Origin: Brenneria goodwinii
GTDB lineage: Bacteria > Pseudomonadota > Gammaproteobacteria > Enterobacterales > Enterobacteriaceae
Length of the DNA stretch: 64,000 nt
Assembly: GCF_002291445.1 (NCBI RefSeq)
Contig: NZ_CP014137.1
Span: 2,418,001-2,482,000, forward strand
Direction: 5' to 3'
The notes under the pieces were generated by a model, which worked only from the letters and a program-made list of their open reading frames with translations, had not been told where the DNA came from and made no database searches. Position numbers and translations under genes: made by a program. Shown piece by piece: positions 1-9,807 of the stretch (its first letter is position 1; the number at the start of each line of letters is the position of its first letter).

Positions 1-51
1 AATATGCTTTAGCGCTGTAAACCTAAATAATTCCCCACGGAGGGTATGGCT

Positions 52-675
52 ATGAACCGCTTCGTCATTGCGGAGCCCAAACGCTGTATCGGATGCAATA
101 CCTGTATGGCCGCCTGTACGCAGGTACACCGCCGTCAGGGATTGCAGACTCATCCGCGGCTAACGGTAGAACGCGATCTTGCCGGCACCGCGCCGGTATT
201 ATGCCGCCACTGTGAAGATGCGCCCTGCGCCAGAGTCTGTCCGGTTAATGCCATCACGCATCAGGATCAAGCCGTGGTGCTGAACGAAAATACCTGCATT
301 GGCTGCAAGCTGTGCGCGATTGCCTGTCCCTTCGGCGCTATTACGCCATCAGGCAGCAAGCCGTTAGCCGTTCCGGCGACTTTCCCCCAGAATATCCCGC
401 TGTCGATGCTCGCCGATGTGCCGGTCAGCGTCTCCTCCGTTAATCCTTTTCTGGCCTGGAATGCCGGCGTCCGCAGCGTCGCCGTGAAATGCGATCTTTG
501 CGCTTTTCAGGAGCACGGGCCGGAGTGTGTCCGCGTGTGCCCGACCAAGGCGCTGTTTATCGTCGATGAGCGGGAGATCGAACGGGTCAGCGCCGAAAAA
601 CGCCGGCATGCGATGGAATGGCCGGCGGGCAACATGCCTTTCCCGCCAGCGGCCGATCGGGAGAATAAACTATGA
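52..675 (+). CDS. hyfA: Hydrogenase-4 electron-transfer subunit HyfA
   Basis: Polyferredoxin subunit that passes electrons within the membrane-bound hydrogenase-4 / formate hydrogenlyase complex. Four cysteine clusters for [4Fe-4S] centres are visible: CIGCNTCMAAC near residue 14, CRHCEDAPCARVCP, CIGCKLCAIACP and CDLCAFQ...CVRVCP. Length (207 aa) and sequence match E. coli HyfA closely. Position 46 also offers an ATG, but the GGAGGG at 39-44 sits 7 bases before the ATG at 52 and only 1 base before the one at 46. The protein then starts MNRF, like E. coli HyfA and the HydN paralogue further on. First gene of the hyf operon visible here; its stop overlaps hyfB. The promoter lies mostly outside the window. 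Confidence 0.95.
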   Translation: MNRFVIAEPKRCIGCNTCMAACTQVHRRQGLQTHPRLTVERDLAGTAPVLCRHCEDAPCARVCPVNAITHQDQAVVLNENTCIGCKLCAIACPFGAITPSGSKPLAVPATFPQNIPLSMLADVPVSVSSVNPFLAWNAGVRSVAVKCDLCAFQEHGPECVRVCPTKALFIVDEREIERVSAEKRRHAMEWPAGNMPFPPAADRENKL

Positions 676-2690
676 TGACTTCATTGGAATGGCTGGCGCT
701 GGCGCTGACGCTCTATGCGGCTGGCGCGCTGTTATCCCTCTGCCTGGCGCGCGCCGAGTCCCTGGCTATCCTGTTAAGCGGCGTCTGTTCGGCGCTGGGC
801 GGCCTATGCGGTCTTGCCGCCGCCCTGCCGGTATTGCTTAACGGTCGATTGCTGACGGCCGTGTTCGCCGGGCCGTTTGCCGCCTTTGCCCACTTAACGA
901 TAAGAATGGACGCGCTGGCGGCCTTTATCGTCATGGTCATTTCGCTACTGGTTATCGTCACGTCGCTCTATTCGCTGTCTTATTTACGGGAATACCGCGG
1001 ACGCGCCTGGGCGATGGGGTTCTTTATGAACCTGTTTATCGCCTCAATGGTGGCGCTGGTGGTGGTCGATAACGCCTTCTATTTTATTATCCTGTTTGAA
1101 GCGATGTCGCTCAGCTCCTATTTTCTAGTGATTTCCGATCAGGACGAAGAAGCCATTAACGCCGGGCTGCTTTACTTTTTAATCGCTCACGCCGGTTCAG
1201 TGCTGATCATGATCGCTTTCTTCCTGCTGTATCGCCACAGCGACAGCCTCGACTTTGCCGATTTCCGGCAGGCCACCCTCTCCGCGCCGCAGGCGTCTAT
1301 CGTATTCCTGCTGGCCTTCTTCGGCTTCGGCGCCAAGGCCGGGATGCTGCCGCTACACGGCTGGCTGCCGCGCGCGCACCCGGCCGCGCCGTCTCACGCG
1401 TCGGCATTAATGTCCGGCGTAATGGTGAAAATCGGCATCTTCGGCATTATCAAGGTGGGGATCGACCTGCTGGGCGCCACCGAAATCTGGTGGGGCGTCG
1501 TCGTGCTGGCGTTCGGCGCCGTCTCTTCGGTGCTTGGCGTGCTCTATGCCCTGGCCGAACACGATATCAAACGATTGCTGGCGTACCACACCGTGGAAAA
1601 TATCGGCATCATTCTGATGGGCGTCGGCGTGGGCATGATCGGCATCGCCGCGCACCACCCGCTGCTGGCGGTTCTCGGCCTGTTGGGCGGCCTGTACCAC
1701 CTGCTGAACCATGCCGTATTTAAAGGGCTGCTGTTCCTGGGCGCCGGTGCGGTGATTTACCGTCTGCACAGCAAAGACATGGAAAAAATGGGCGGCCTGG
1801 CGCGTTTGATGCCGTATACCGCGCTGGCCTTTTTGATCGGCTGTATGGCGATTTCCGCGCTGCCGCCGTTGAACGGGTTTGTCAGCGAATGGTTCACTTA
1901 CCAGTCGCTGTTTACCCTCAGTCGCGAGGGCAGCTTTTCACTGCGGCTGGTCGCGCCAATCGCCATCGTCATGCTGGCGATCACCGGGGCGCTGGCGGCC
2001 ATGTGCTTCGTCAAAGTCTACGGCATCAGCTTTTCCGGCGCGCCCCGTAGCGAGAAAGCCGCTCAGGCGCGGGAAGTGCCCTGGCCGATGACCGCCGCCA
2101 TGTGGCTGCTTGCGCTGTTATGTATCGCGCTCGGCGTCGGCGCCAGCGCAGTGGCGCCGGTGGTAAGCCGGGTGGCCGCCAGCCTGACGGGCACCGCCGC
2201 GCCGCTGGTGGCGCAGGGCATGCTGGTATTTCCCGGCGATCCAGGTCAAACCGCATTATCCGCGCCGCTTATTTTCATTCTGCTGCTGGCCCTGCCGCTC
2301 CTGCCGTTACTGCTCTATATCGGCGCGAAAGGCTCCCGGCTGAATTTCCGCCGCCGCGGCACGCCCTGGGCCTGCGGCTATGCCTACGAGGCCTCGATGG
2401 CGGCGTCCGCCGCCAGTTTCACCCAGCCATTACGCGTGATGTTCGCCCCGTTGTACCGCATGCGTAAAACCCTGGACCCGGCCCCGATGATGCAAAACGC
2501 GCTGGACAAAACCACGCTGGCGGCCGGGCGAACAGAGCCGATCTGGGATACGCGCCTGGTTATGCCTGCGGTCAATCTGGCGCAGCGCGTGGGGCGGATG
2601 ACGCAACGGATTCAGCATGGCGACTTTCGGGTCTATTGTCTGTATGTGGTCGCGGCCCTGGTGATCCTGCTGCTGACGACGATGGCCTGA
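672..2690 (+). CDS. hyfB: Hydrogenase-4 membrane subunit HyfB
   Basis: Large integral-membrane subunit of the NuoL/MrpA (ND5) proton-pumping family, 672 aa, the expected length. It carries the long antiporter-like helix bundle with conserved motifs such as the lysine-containing GFGAKAGMLPLHGWLPRAHP near residue 220 and ALAEHDIKRLLAYHTVEN near residue 295. The C-terminus keeps the HyfB-specific WACGY and QPLRVMF blocks. The start overlaps the hyfA stop (ATGA), so translation is probably coupled; a second ATG follows at 675. In hydrogenase-4 this subunit is expected to couple electron flow from formate to H2 with ion translocation. Confidence 0.95.
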   Translation: MMTSLEWLALALTLYAAGALLSLCLARAESLAILLSGVCSALGGLCGLAAALPVLLNGRLLTAVFAGPFAAFAHLTIRMDALAAFIVMVISLLVIVTSLYSLSYLREYRGRAWAMGFFMNLFIASMVALVVVDNAFYFIILFEAMSLSSYFLVISDQDEEAINAGLLYFLIAHAGSVLIMIAFFLLYRHSDSLDFADFRQATLSAPQASIVFLLAFFGFGAKAGMLPLHGWLPRAHPAAPSHASALMSGVMVKIGIFGIIKVGIDLLGATEIWWGVVVLAFGAVSSVLGVLYALAEHDIKRLLAYHTVENIGIILMGVGVGMIGIAAHHPLLAVLGLLGGLYHLLNHAVFKGLLFLGAGAVIYRLHSKDMEKMGGLARLMPYTALAFLIGCMAISALPPLNGFVSEWFTYQSLFTLSREGSFSLRLVAPIAIVMLAITGALAAMCFVKVYGISFSGAPRSEKAAQAREVPWPMTAAMWLLALLCIALGVGASAVAPVVSRVAASLTGTAAPLVAQGMLVFPGDPGQTALSAPLIFILLLALPLLPLLLYIGAKGSRLNFRRRGTPWACGYAYEASMAASAASFTQPLRVMFAPLYRMRKTLDPAPMMQNALDKTTLAAGRTEPIWDTRLVMPAVNLAQRVGRMTQRIQHGDFRVYCLYVVAALVILLLTTMA

Positions 2691-2700
2691 GGAGAACATG

Positions 2701-3690
2701 ATGATCGCTGAAAGCTCAATCACAGGAACGATAAACTCAGGGGCGCTGGCCGCGCCCGTATCCAGCCTGATAGCCTGCGCGGTTATTCAGGCGTTGGTTC
2801 TGCTGGCGCTGGCCCCGTTGATGTCCGGTATGGCGCGGGTCATCCGCGCCAAGATGCACTCCCGCCAGGGGCCGGGCGTACTGCAAGACTATCGCGACAT
2901 TTTCAAGCTGCTGAAACGTCAGGATGTGTCGCCACAGCAGGCGGGCGGCGTTTTTCGCCTGATGCCTTACATTCTGATCGGTACGATGTTGCTGGTCGCC
3001 ATGACGCTGCCCATCGTCACCTGGGTATCGCCGTTTGGCGCCGCGGGCGATGTGATTACGTTGCTCTATCTGTTCGCCCTGTTCCGCTTCTTCTTTGCGC
3101 TGGCTGGTCTTGATTCCGGCAGCAGCTTTGCCGGTATCGGAGCCAGCCGCGAACTGACGCTGGGTGTTTTGGTTGAACCCATCATGATTCTGGCGCTGCT
3201 GGTGGTCGCGCTGATTGCCGGCTCCACCAACATCGGCAACATCAGCAGCGTGCTGGCAGGCAACCATTGGCTATCGCCGACCGCCACCATGATGGCGTTG
3301 CTGGCCTGCGCTTTCGCCACCTTCATCGAAATGGGGAAAATCCCCTTCGACGTGGCCGAGGCCGAACAGGAGCTACAGGAAGGCCCGCTGACGGAATATT
3401 CCGGCGCGGCGCTGGCGCTGTTGAAATGGGGGATCAGCCTGAAGCAGGTGGTGGTCGCCACCCTGTTCCTTTCTATTTTCGTCCCGTTCGGCAAAGCCGA
3501 AACCTTGACGTTGACCGCGCTGGCGGGAGGCACAATCGCGTTTCTTATTAAACTGATCGTGGTGTTTTTCGTCGCCGCGATCGTTGAAAACAGCCTGGCG
3601 CGCGGACGCTTTCTGCTCACCGGGCATGTGACCTGGCTGGGCTTCGGCGTCGCCGCGCTGGCGTTCGTTTTCTATCTTACCGGTCTATAA
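2701..3690 (+). CDS. hyfC: Hydrogenase-4 membrane subunit HyfC
   Basis: NuoH/HycD-family membrane subunit that anchors the hydrophilic hydrogenase arm and lies at its interface with the membrane arm. The protein has about eight hydrophobic segments and the hallmark cytoplasmic loop EMGKIPFDVAEAEQEL followed by EGPLTEYSG. Its length (about 329 aa) fits E. coli HyfC (322). Two ATGs (2698 and 2701) follow GGAG at 2691-2694; the second has the better spacing and was chosen. The gap to hyfB is about 10 bases, consistent with one transcript. Confidence 0.95.
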   Translation: MIAESSITGTINSGALAAPVSSLIACAVIQALVLLALAPLMSGMARVIRAKMHSRQGPGVLQDYRDIFKLLKRQDVSPQQAGGVFRLMPYILIGTMLLVAMTLPIVTWVSPFGAAGDVITLLYLFALFRFFFALAGLDSGSSFAGIGASRELTLGVLVEPIMILALLVVALIAGSTNIGNISSVLAGNHWLSPTATMMALLACAFATFIEMGKIPFDVAEAEQELQEGPLTEYSGAALALLKWGISLKQVVVATLFLSIFVPFGKAETLTLTALAGGTIAFLIKLIVVFFVAAIVENSLARGRFLLTGHVTWLGFGVAALAFVFYLTGL

Positions 3691-3706
3691 GGAGTAAGCA
3701 TTCATC

Positions 3707-5161
3707 ATGGATATTTTCATCATAAAGAATGTTGCCCTTGCGACCATCCTGCTGCCGTTTTTCGGCGCGCTGCTGATAGCATGCCTGCCGCTGCGACAGG
3801 CCAAAGGGTTATGCATTCTGTTTGCCCTGCTGGCGACGCTTGGCATGGCGTGGCTGGGCTACGGCTATCTGGCCGGGGGCAAAACCGACCTTGCCTATAC
3901 CCTATACCGCTATGGTCAGGCTGAGCTCTTTGGTTTTCTGTTCGACAGAATCAGCCTGCTGATTGGCTTCGCCGTGGTGTTCCTCGGCCTGTTGGTCAGC
4001 ATTTATTCCACCGGTTACCTGACGTTGGGCAACCGGGAGCATCCGCACGAAGGCACCAACCGTTATTACGCCTTTCTGCTGGTGTTCATCGGCGCGATGG
4101 CCGGCGTTACGCTGTCATCCACCCTGCTGGGACAACTGCTGTTTTTCGAAATCACCGGCGGCTGCTCCTGGGCGCTCATCGGCTACTACCAGCAGCCCAA
4201 ATCACTGCGTTCGGCGCTGAAAGCGCTGCTGGTAACGCACATCGCGTCCATCGGGCTTTATCTGGCGGCGGCCTATCTGTTTGTGCAAACGGGAACCTTC
4301 GCGCTGAGCGCGCTGGCGCAGTTGGACACTAACGGCAAAATCATCGTGTTCAGCGGCATTCTATTTGCCGCCTGGGGGAAATCGGCCCAGCTTCCGCTGC
4401 ATATGTGGCTGCCTGACGCCATGGAAGCGCCAACGCCGGTCAGCGCTTATCTGCACGCCGCCTCGATGGTGAAAGTGGGCGTCTATATTTTCGCCCGGGC
4501 GATCTTATCCGCCGAGCAGGTGCCGCACATTATTGGCGTCGTCGGCATCGTGATGGCAACCATCACCATGGTATACGGCTTTATCATGTATCTGCCGCAA
4601 AAAGACATGAAGCGGCTACTGGCCTACTCCACCATTACCCAACTGGCCTACATTTTCTTTGCGCTGTCGCTGGCGACGTTCGGCTCGCGCATGGCGTTCG
4701 ACGCGGGCGTGGCCTACATCTTCAACCACGCCTTTGCCAAGAGCCTGTTTTTCCTGGTGGCCGGCGCGCTCAGCTACAGCTGCGGCACCCGGATGTTGCC
4801 GAAACTTAAGGGCATAATGCGGAAAATGCCGCTGCTGGGCGTCGGATTCTGCGTCGCGGCGCTGGCCATTGCCGGCGTGCCGCCGTTTAACGGTTTCTTC
4901 AGTAAGTTTCCCCTGTTCGCCGCCGGTTTTAGTCTGTCGCGGGAGTACGTCTGGCTGTTGCCGTTGCTGATTATCACGCTGATTGAGTCGGTAGCCAGTT
5001 TTGCCTGGCTTCTCTACTGGTTCGGCCGCACCGTACCGGGGGAACCATCCGAAGAAGTTGCGACTGCCACGCCCGTTCCGTGGGCCATGCAGGGGGTGTT
5101 GATCGTGCTGATCGTCATGTCGGTATGTTCAAGCGTTATAGCCGCCATCTGGCTGAACTAA
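3707..5161 (+). CDS. hyfD: Hydrogenase-4 membrane subunit HyfD
   Basis: Second antiporter-like membrane subunit (NuoN/NuoM/MrpD family), 484 aa against about 479 in E. coli. Recognisable motifs are WGKSAQLPLHMWLPDAMEAP around residue 225 and QKDMKRLLAYSTITQ around residue 300, both typical of proton-channel subunits. HyfD is one of the subunits present in hydrogenase-4 but absent from hydrogenase-3, so it separates the two complexes. AAGGAG at 3690 is 11 bases before the ATG. hyfE follows after 12 bases. Confidence 0.94.
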   Translation: MDIFIIKNVALATILLPFFGALLIACLPLRQAKGLCILFALLATLGMAWLGYGYLAGGKTDLAYTLYRYGQAELFGFLFDRISLLIGFAVVFLGLLVSIYSTGYLTLGNREHPHEGTNRYYAFLLVFIGAMAGVTLSSTLLGQLLFFEITGGCSWALIGYYQQPKSLRSALKALLVTHIASIGLYLAAAYLFVQTGTFALSALAQLDTNGKIIVFSGILFAAWGKSAQLPLHMWLPDAMEAPTPVSAYLHAASMVKVGVYIFARAILSAEQVPHIIGVVGIVMATITMVYGFIMYLPQKDMKRLLAYSTITQLAYIFFALSLATFGSRMAFDAGVAYIFNHAFAKSLFFLVAGALSYSCGTRMLPKLKGIMRKMPLLGVGFCVAALAIAGVPPFNGFFSKFPLFAAGFSLSREYVWLLPLLIITLIESVASFAWLLYWFGRTVPGEPSEEVATATPVPWAMQGVLIVLIVMSVCSSVIAAIWLN

Positions 5162-5173
5162 GGATGAATGATA

Positions 5174-5824
5174 ATGACTGGATCCTTGATCATTAATAAC
5201 CTGGCCGGGTTGCTGATTATCACTTCCCTGCTGGTAATCTGCGCCCGCCGTCCGACGGTATCGGCCTGTCTGTATGCTTTACAGTCTCTGGTATTGGTGC
5301 TGATTTTCCTCTCGCTGGCCGATCTGCTGCAGGCCCATCAGCTTTATATGTGGTCCCTGAGCGCGTTTATCACCAAGGTGATACTGGTTCCCGCCATCAT
5401 GTACCGCGCGTTTCGCAAACTGGACGATCCGAAAGCCGATGGCGGCGTGGTCAGCCCGGCGGTCATTATTCTGCTGGCGACCCTGATTATGGTGCTGTGC
5501 TACTTCGTGGTGGCGCCGGTTCAATTACCGATGGTGAATTCGCTGAAACCGGCGCTGGCGGTATCCCTCGGGCACTTCATGATCGGCCTGCTGTGCATCG
5601 TTACCCAGCGCAATATCCTTAAACAGGTATTCGGCTATTGCCTGATGGAGAACGGCGCGCACCTAACGCTGGCGCTGCTGGCGAACCGGGCGCCGGAACT
5701 GGTGGAAATCGGCATCGCCACCGACGCGATTTTCGCGGTGATCGTCATGGCGTTGATGGCGCGGAAAATCTACCGGACGCTCAACACGCTGGATGTGCAA
5801 CAGCTAACGGCGCTGAAAGGGTGA
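5174..5824 (+). CDS. hyfE: Hydrogenase-4 membrane subunit HyfE
   Basis: Small membrane subunit, about 216 aa, with a NuoK-like C-terminal half (seen as RNILKQVFGYCLMENGAHL) and a hydrophobic N-terminal half. Found in hydrogenase-4 but not hydrogenase-3. An upstream ATG at 5168 would add two residues, but AGGA at 5161-5164 is only 3 bases from it and 9 from the ATG at 5174. The latter start gives MTGS, as in E. coli. The C-terminal end LTALKG is the same as in the E. coli protein. Confidence 0.93.
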   Translation: MTGSLIINNLAGLLIITSLLVICARRPTVSACLYALQSLVLVLIFLSLADLLQAHQLYMWSLSAFITKVILVPAIMYRAFRKLDDPKADGGVVSPAVIILLATLIMVLCYFVVAPVQLPMVNSLKPALAVSLGHFMIGLLCIVTQRNILKQVFGYCLMENGAHLTLALLANRAPELVEIGIATDAIFAVIVMALMARKIYRTLNTLDVQQLTALKG

Positions 5825-5829
5825 ATAAT

Positions 5830-7482
5830 ATGACCAATACCGACCTCCTTCTCACCCTGCTCGCCACGCCGCTCGTTACCGCGCTGCTGGCTTTCCTGTG
5901 CCGATTCGCCGGCGCTCAGGCGCGCACGCTGGTGAGCGTTATCCATCTGCTGGGCATTATCGCCCTGCTGGCGGTTTCCATGCAGCAGGTCTGGCTGGTG
6001 TACCAGAGCGGCGAAATCCTGGCCGTACACAACTGGCTGCATCTCGACAGCCTCAGCGCCCTGTTTCTGGCTATCCTCGGCATTATCGGCTTTATAACCG
6101 GGCTGTACTCCCTCGGCTATATGCGCCATGAGGTCAACGGCGGCGAAATCACCATTACCACCCTGTGCGACTACTACGGCTTCTTCCATCTGTTTCTGTT
6201 CACCATGTTGCTGGTGATCACCAGCAACAACCTGATTCTGATGTGGGCCGCCATTGAAGCCACCACGTTGAGTTCCGCCTTTCTGGTCGGCCTCTACGGA
6301 CAGCGCTCTTCGCTGGAAGCCGCCTGGAAATACATCATCATCTGTACGGTCGGCGTCGCTTTCGGGCTATATGGCACCGTTCTGGTGTACTCCAACGCCG
6401 CCAGCGTGATGGCGGAGCCGGGAGACGCCATCTTCTGGACGGAAGTGCTGAAACGCGCGGGCGAACTGGACGGCACCTTGATGCATCTGGCGTTCATCTT
6501 CATCATCATCGGTTTCGGCACCAAAACCGGCCTGTTCCCGATGCATGCCTGGCTGCCGGATGCGCACAGCGAGGCGCCAAGCCCTACCAGCGCGCTATTG
6601 TCCGCGGTGTTGCTGAACTGCGCGCTGCTGGTGATTGTGCGCTATTACATCATCGTCAGCGCCGCCATCGGTTCCGACTTTCCCCGCACGTTGCTGCTGG
6701 TTTTCGGCATGTTGTCGGTCGCCGTCGCCGCATTTCTGATCCTGGTTCAGCGCGATATGAAACGCCTGCTGGCCTATTCCAGCGTCGAAAACATGGGGCT
6801 GATCGCCGTGGCGCTGGGAATTGGCGGCCCGCTGGGCATTCTCGCCGCCTTACTGCACACCCTGAATCACAGTCTGGCGAAAACGCTGCTGTTCTGCGGC
6901 TCCGGTAACGTCCTGCTGAAATACGGCACGCGCGATATGGATGCGATTAAAGGCATTATGCGCGTTACCCCGCTCACCGGCGCGCTGTTGGCCGGCGGCG
7001 CGCTGGCGCTGGGCGGCATGCCGCCTTTCAATATATTTCTTAGCGAATTCATGACCGTGAGCGCAGGGCTCAGCGCCGGGCACGTATGGCTGGTGATTAT
7101 CCTGTTGGCGCTGCTGACCGTGGTGCTGGCCGGGTTGGTGCGCATGGTCGCCGGCACCGTGCTGGGCAATAGCCCGGAAGCGGTCGCCAAGGGGGAACTG
7201 GGTATCATGACCACCGCGCCGATGGTTGTGCTGCTGGTCCTGATGCTGGTGATGGGCACGCATATTCCCCAGCCGGTTATCCGGCTGCTGGAAAACGCGA
7301 CGGCCATCGTCAGCAACGCCAGCGCGGGTCAAAACAACGAAATTGAACTGAATAGCCCGTTTCTGATGCCCTGGCAACGCCCCGCTCAACGCCCTGCCGC
7401 CGCCGTCAAAACCCGCGAACTATCCATGGCTGAACGTTCAGTGTTAACCCCTTCCCGTCAGGAGACGTACCGTGATGAATGA
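5830..7482 (+). CDS. hyfF: Hydrogenase-4 membrane subunit HyfF
   Basis: Third antiporter-like membrane subunit (ND4/NuoN-like) of hydrogenase-4, about 550 aa versus 526 in E. coli. The motifs GFGTKTGLFPMHAWLPDAHSE near residue 225 and QRDMKRLLAYSSVENMG near residue 305 are intact. The open frame extends upstream into hyfE, but the only start supported by a ribosome site (GAAAGGG at 5815-5821, 8 bases away) is ATG 5830, giving MTNTD. The C-terminal tail after residue 500 is longer and more polar than in E. coli and overlaps the start of hyfG by several bases. Confidence 0.93.
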   Translation: MTNTDLLLTLLATPLVTALLAFLCRFAGAQARTLVSVIHLLGIIALLAVSMQQVWLVYQSGEILAVHNWLHLDSLSALFLAILGIIGFITGLYSLGYMRHEVNGGEITITTLCDYYGFFHLFLFTMLLVITSNNLILMWAAIEATTLSSAFLVGLYGQRSSLEAAWKYIIICTVGVAFGLYGTVLVYSNAASVMAEPGDAIFWTEVLKRAGELDGTLMHLAFIFIIIGFGTKTGLFPMHAWLPDAHSEAPSPTSALLSAVLLNCALLVIVRYYIIVSAAIGSDFPRTLLLVFGMLSVAVAAFLILVQRDMKRLLAYSSVENMGLIAVALGIGGPLGILAALLHTLNHSLAKTLLFCGSGNVLLKYGTRDMDAIKGIMRVTPLTGALLAGGALALGGMPPFNIFLSEFMTVSAGLSAGHVWLVIILLALLTVVLAGLVRMVAGTVLGNSPEAVAKGELGIMTTAPMVVLLVLMLVMGTHIPQPVIRLLENATAIVSNASAGQNNEIELNSPFLMPWQRPAQRPAAAVKTRELSMAERSVLTPSRQETYRDE

Positions 7483-9211
7483 AAAACCAGCTTCCGCCCA
7501 GGGATCCCATGCCGATGAACTCGGCGCCGGCTACGCCGCTCGGGTGAGACAGCGCTTCCCGGCCGCCATTCTGGAGGAAGAACGGCAAACATCGAACCAG
7601 CTCACCCTGACCGTCAAACTGAATATGCTGCCGGAAGTGGTTGAATTCCTTTATTACCAACAGGGAGGATGGCTGCCGGTTCTGTTTGGTAACGATGAAC
7701 GCTCGCTGAATGGCTATTTTGCCATTTACTACGCGCTGTCGATGGAGGAAGGCGAGAAGTGCTGGGTGATTATCAAAGCGCTGGTCGACCCGGATAACCC
7801 GGAATTTCCCTCGGTGACGCCCCGCGTACCGGCCGCCGTCTGGGGCGAGCGCGAAGTCCGCGATATGTATGGACTGATCCCGGTCGGCTTGCCCGATGAA
7901 CGCCGGCTGGTGCTGCCGGACGACTGGCCGGACGATCTCTATCCGCTGCGTAAAGACGCTATGGATTATCGTCAGCGGCCGGAGCCGACCCGCGATGACG
8001 AGTCCTATACCTTCACCAATGAAGCCACCGGCGCAACCCGCGTCGTACCCATCGGGCCGCTGCACATCACTTCGGACGAACCCGGTCACTTCCGCCTGTT
8101 CGTGGACGGAGAACAGATTATTGATGCCGACTACCGTCTGTTCTATGTACACCGGGGAATGGAAAAGCTGGCGGAAACGCGCATGGGTTATAACGAAGTC
8201 ACCTTTCTGTCAGACCGGGTGTGCGGCATCTGCGGCTTTACCCACAGCGTGGCTTATTCCACCTCTATCGAAAATGCGTTAGGCATTGTCGTTCCGCCGC
8301 GGGCGCACGCTATTCGCAGTATTTTGCTGGAAGTGGAGCGTCTGCACAGCCACCTGCTGAATATCGGGCTTTCCAGCCACTTCGTCGGTTTCGACACCGG
8401 ATTTATGCAATTTTTCCGCGTTCGTGAAAAGTCGATGACCATCGCCGAGATGCTTACCGGCGCGCGTAAAACCTATGGTCTGAATCTGATTGGCGGTATC
8501 CGCCGCGACATCCTGAAAGACGACCGGTTAAAGACCATCAAACTGATTAGGGAAATGCGCGCCGAGGTCAGCCAACTGACCGATATGCTGCTCAGTACGC
8601 CGAATATGGCGCAGCGCACCCAGGGTATCGGCATCCTCAACAAGAAAGTCGCCCGCGATTACAGCCCGGTTGGCCCGATGATCCGCGCCAGCGGCTTTAA
8701 GCGGGATATGCGCATCGATCATCCCTATGCCGGCTATCTGGATCTGCCGATGGAACTGCATCATCTGGATGCGGGCGATGTCTATTCCCGGGTGCTGGTG
8801 CGGGTGCGCGAGGTATTCACCTCCATGGCGATGATTGAATATGGTCTGGACAACCTGCCTGAAGGCCCGCTGCTCAACGAGCACTTCACCTATCAGCCGC
8901 ACAAATTTGCGCTGGGCTATGCCGAGGCGCCGCGCGGTGAAGACGTCCACTGGAGCATGACCGGCGACAACCAGAAACTGTTCCGCTGGCGCTGCCGCGC
9001 CGCCACCTATGCCAACTGGCCGGTGCTGCGCTACATGCTGCGGGGCAACACCGTTTCCGATGCGCCGCTGATTATCGGCAGCCTGGATCCCTGCTATTCC
9101 TGTACCGACCGGGTGACGCTGGTCGATGTGCGCAAACAGAAAATCACCACCGTGCCCTATAAAGAAATAGAACGTTACGGTCTGGAACGTACCCGTTCGC
9201 CGCTCAAGTAG
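7475..9211 (+). CDS. hyfG: Hydrogenase-4 large (NiFe) subunit HyfG
   Basis: Catalytic large subunit carrying the NiFe site, with an N-terminal NuoC-like domain (residues 1-175) fused to a NuoD/HycE-like domain. Both nickel-binding pairs are intact: CGIC at about residue 249 and CYSC at about residue 539. The protein ends PLK a short way after the second pair, with the C-terminal extension that an endopeptidase removes on maturation; hycI downstream fits that role. The start is GTG 7472 or ATG 7475; AGGAG at 7460-7464 allows either. Sequence is highly similar to E. coli HyfG from residue 20 to the end. Confidence 0.95.
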   Translation: MNEKPASAQGSHADELGAGYAARVRQRFPAAILEEERQTSNQLTLTVKLNMLPEVVEFLYYQQGGWLPVLFGNDERSLNGYFAIYYALSMEEGEKCWVIIKALVDPDNPEFPSVTPRVPAAVWGEREVRDMYGLIPVGLPDERRLVLPDDWPDDLYPLRKDAMDYRQRPEPTRDDESYTFTNEATGATRVVPIGPLHITSDEPGHFRLFVDGEQIIDADYRLFYVHRGMEKLAETRMGYNEVTFLSDRVCGICGFTHSVAYSTSIENALGIVVPPRAHAIRSILLEVERLHSHLLNIGLSSHFVGFDTGFMQFFRVREKSMTIAEMLTGARKTYGLNLIGGIRRDILKDDRLKTIKLIREMRAEVSQLTDMLLSTPNMAQRTQGIGILNKKVARDYSPVGPMIRASGFKRDMRIDHPYAGYLDLPMELHHLDAGDVYSRVLVRVREVFTSMAMIEYGLDNLPEGPLLNEHFTYQPHKFALGYAEAPRGEDVHWSMTGDNQKLFRWRCRAATYANWPVLRYMLRGNTVSDAPLIIGSLDPCYSCTDRVTLVDVRKQKITTVPYKEIERYGLERTRSPLK

Positions 9212-9222
9212 AGGGATGAATC

Positions 9223-9807
9223 ATGTTGAAACTGTTTAAAACCATCCTCAAGGCAGGCAACAGTACGGTGAAATACCCGTTTAAACCGTTGGAGGTGTCG
9301 GCGGGATTTCGCGGCAAACCACAATACGACGCCAAACAATGCATCGCCTGTGCCGCATGCACTACGGCCTGTCCGGCCAATGCGCTGACGATGGAAACCG
9401 ATGTCGTCAACGGCACCCGCACCTGGCAGCTTTTTCTCGGCCGCTGCATCTTCTGCGGACGTTGCGAAGAGGTCTGCCCGACCCGCGCCATCGTGCTATC
9501 GCAGGAGTTCGAAATGGCCGTCGCCAATAAGGCCGACCTTTATCAACGGGCCACGTTTAACCTGCTGAACTGCCGCGTTTGCCACCGCCCTTTCGCGCCG
9601 CAAAAAGAGGTGGAATACGCCATGGCGCTGATGGCGCAGTCCGGTTTGTCCGAAGAGGCGGTGGCGGCGCGGCGGCACCATTTTGAAACCTGCCCGGAGT
9701 GTAAACGTAAACAGAACATGGACAACAAAGACAATGTGATGCTGAGCCGGTATGTTTTTCCTCCGGCCGGCACCGCGTCAGCGACGGTCAAGGGGAGCAA
9801 ATCATGA
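9223..9807 (+). CDS. hyfH: Hydrogenase-4 ferredoxin-like subunit HyfH
   Basis: NuoI-type iron-sulfur subunit, 194 aa, with two [4Fe-4S] motifs, CIACAACTTACP and CIFCGRCEEVCP, that relay electrons towards the NiFe subunit. The C-terminal third has a further cysteine set (CRVC...CPEC) also seen in HycF/HyfH proteins, which may hold a metal. It follows hyfG by 11 bases with an AGAGGG site, and its stop overlaps the hyfI start (ATGA), so the two are probably translationally coupled. Confidence 0.94.
   Translation: MLKLFKTILKAGNSTVKYPFKPLEVSAGFRGKPQYDAKQCIACAACTTACPANALTMETDVVNGTRTWQLFLGRCIFCGRCEEVCPTRAIVLSQEFEMAVANKADLYQRATFNLLNCRVCHRPFAPQKEVEYAMALMAQSGLSEEAVAARRHHFETCPECKRKQNMDNKDNVMLSRYVFPPAGTASATVKGSKS

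Noticed and set aside
1..45. Possible sigma-54 -12 element (TATGCTTT) ahead of hyfA
   Set aside because: The -24 element would lie outside the window, so the match cannot be judged.
1407..1769. Long open frames antisense to hyfB and other hyf genes
   Set aside because: They mirror the codon pattern of GC-rich genes on the other strand, have no ribosome sites, and encode His/Gln/Arg-rich low-complexity sequences. The same applies to the antisense frames inside fhuB (62771-63781 region) and the tldED genes.
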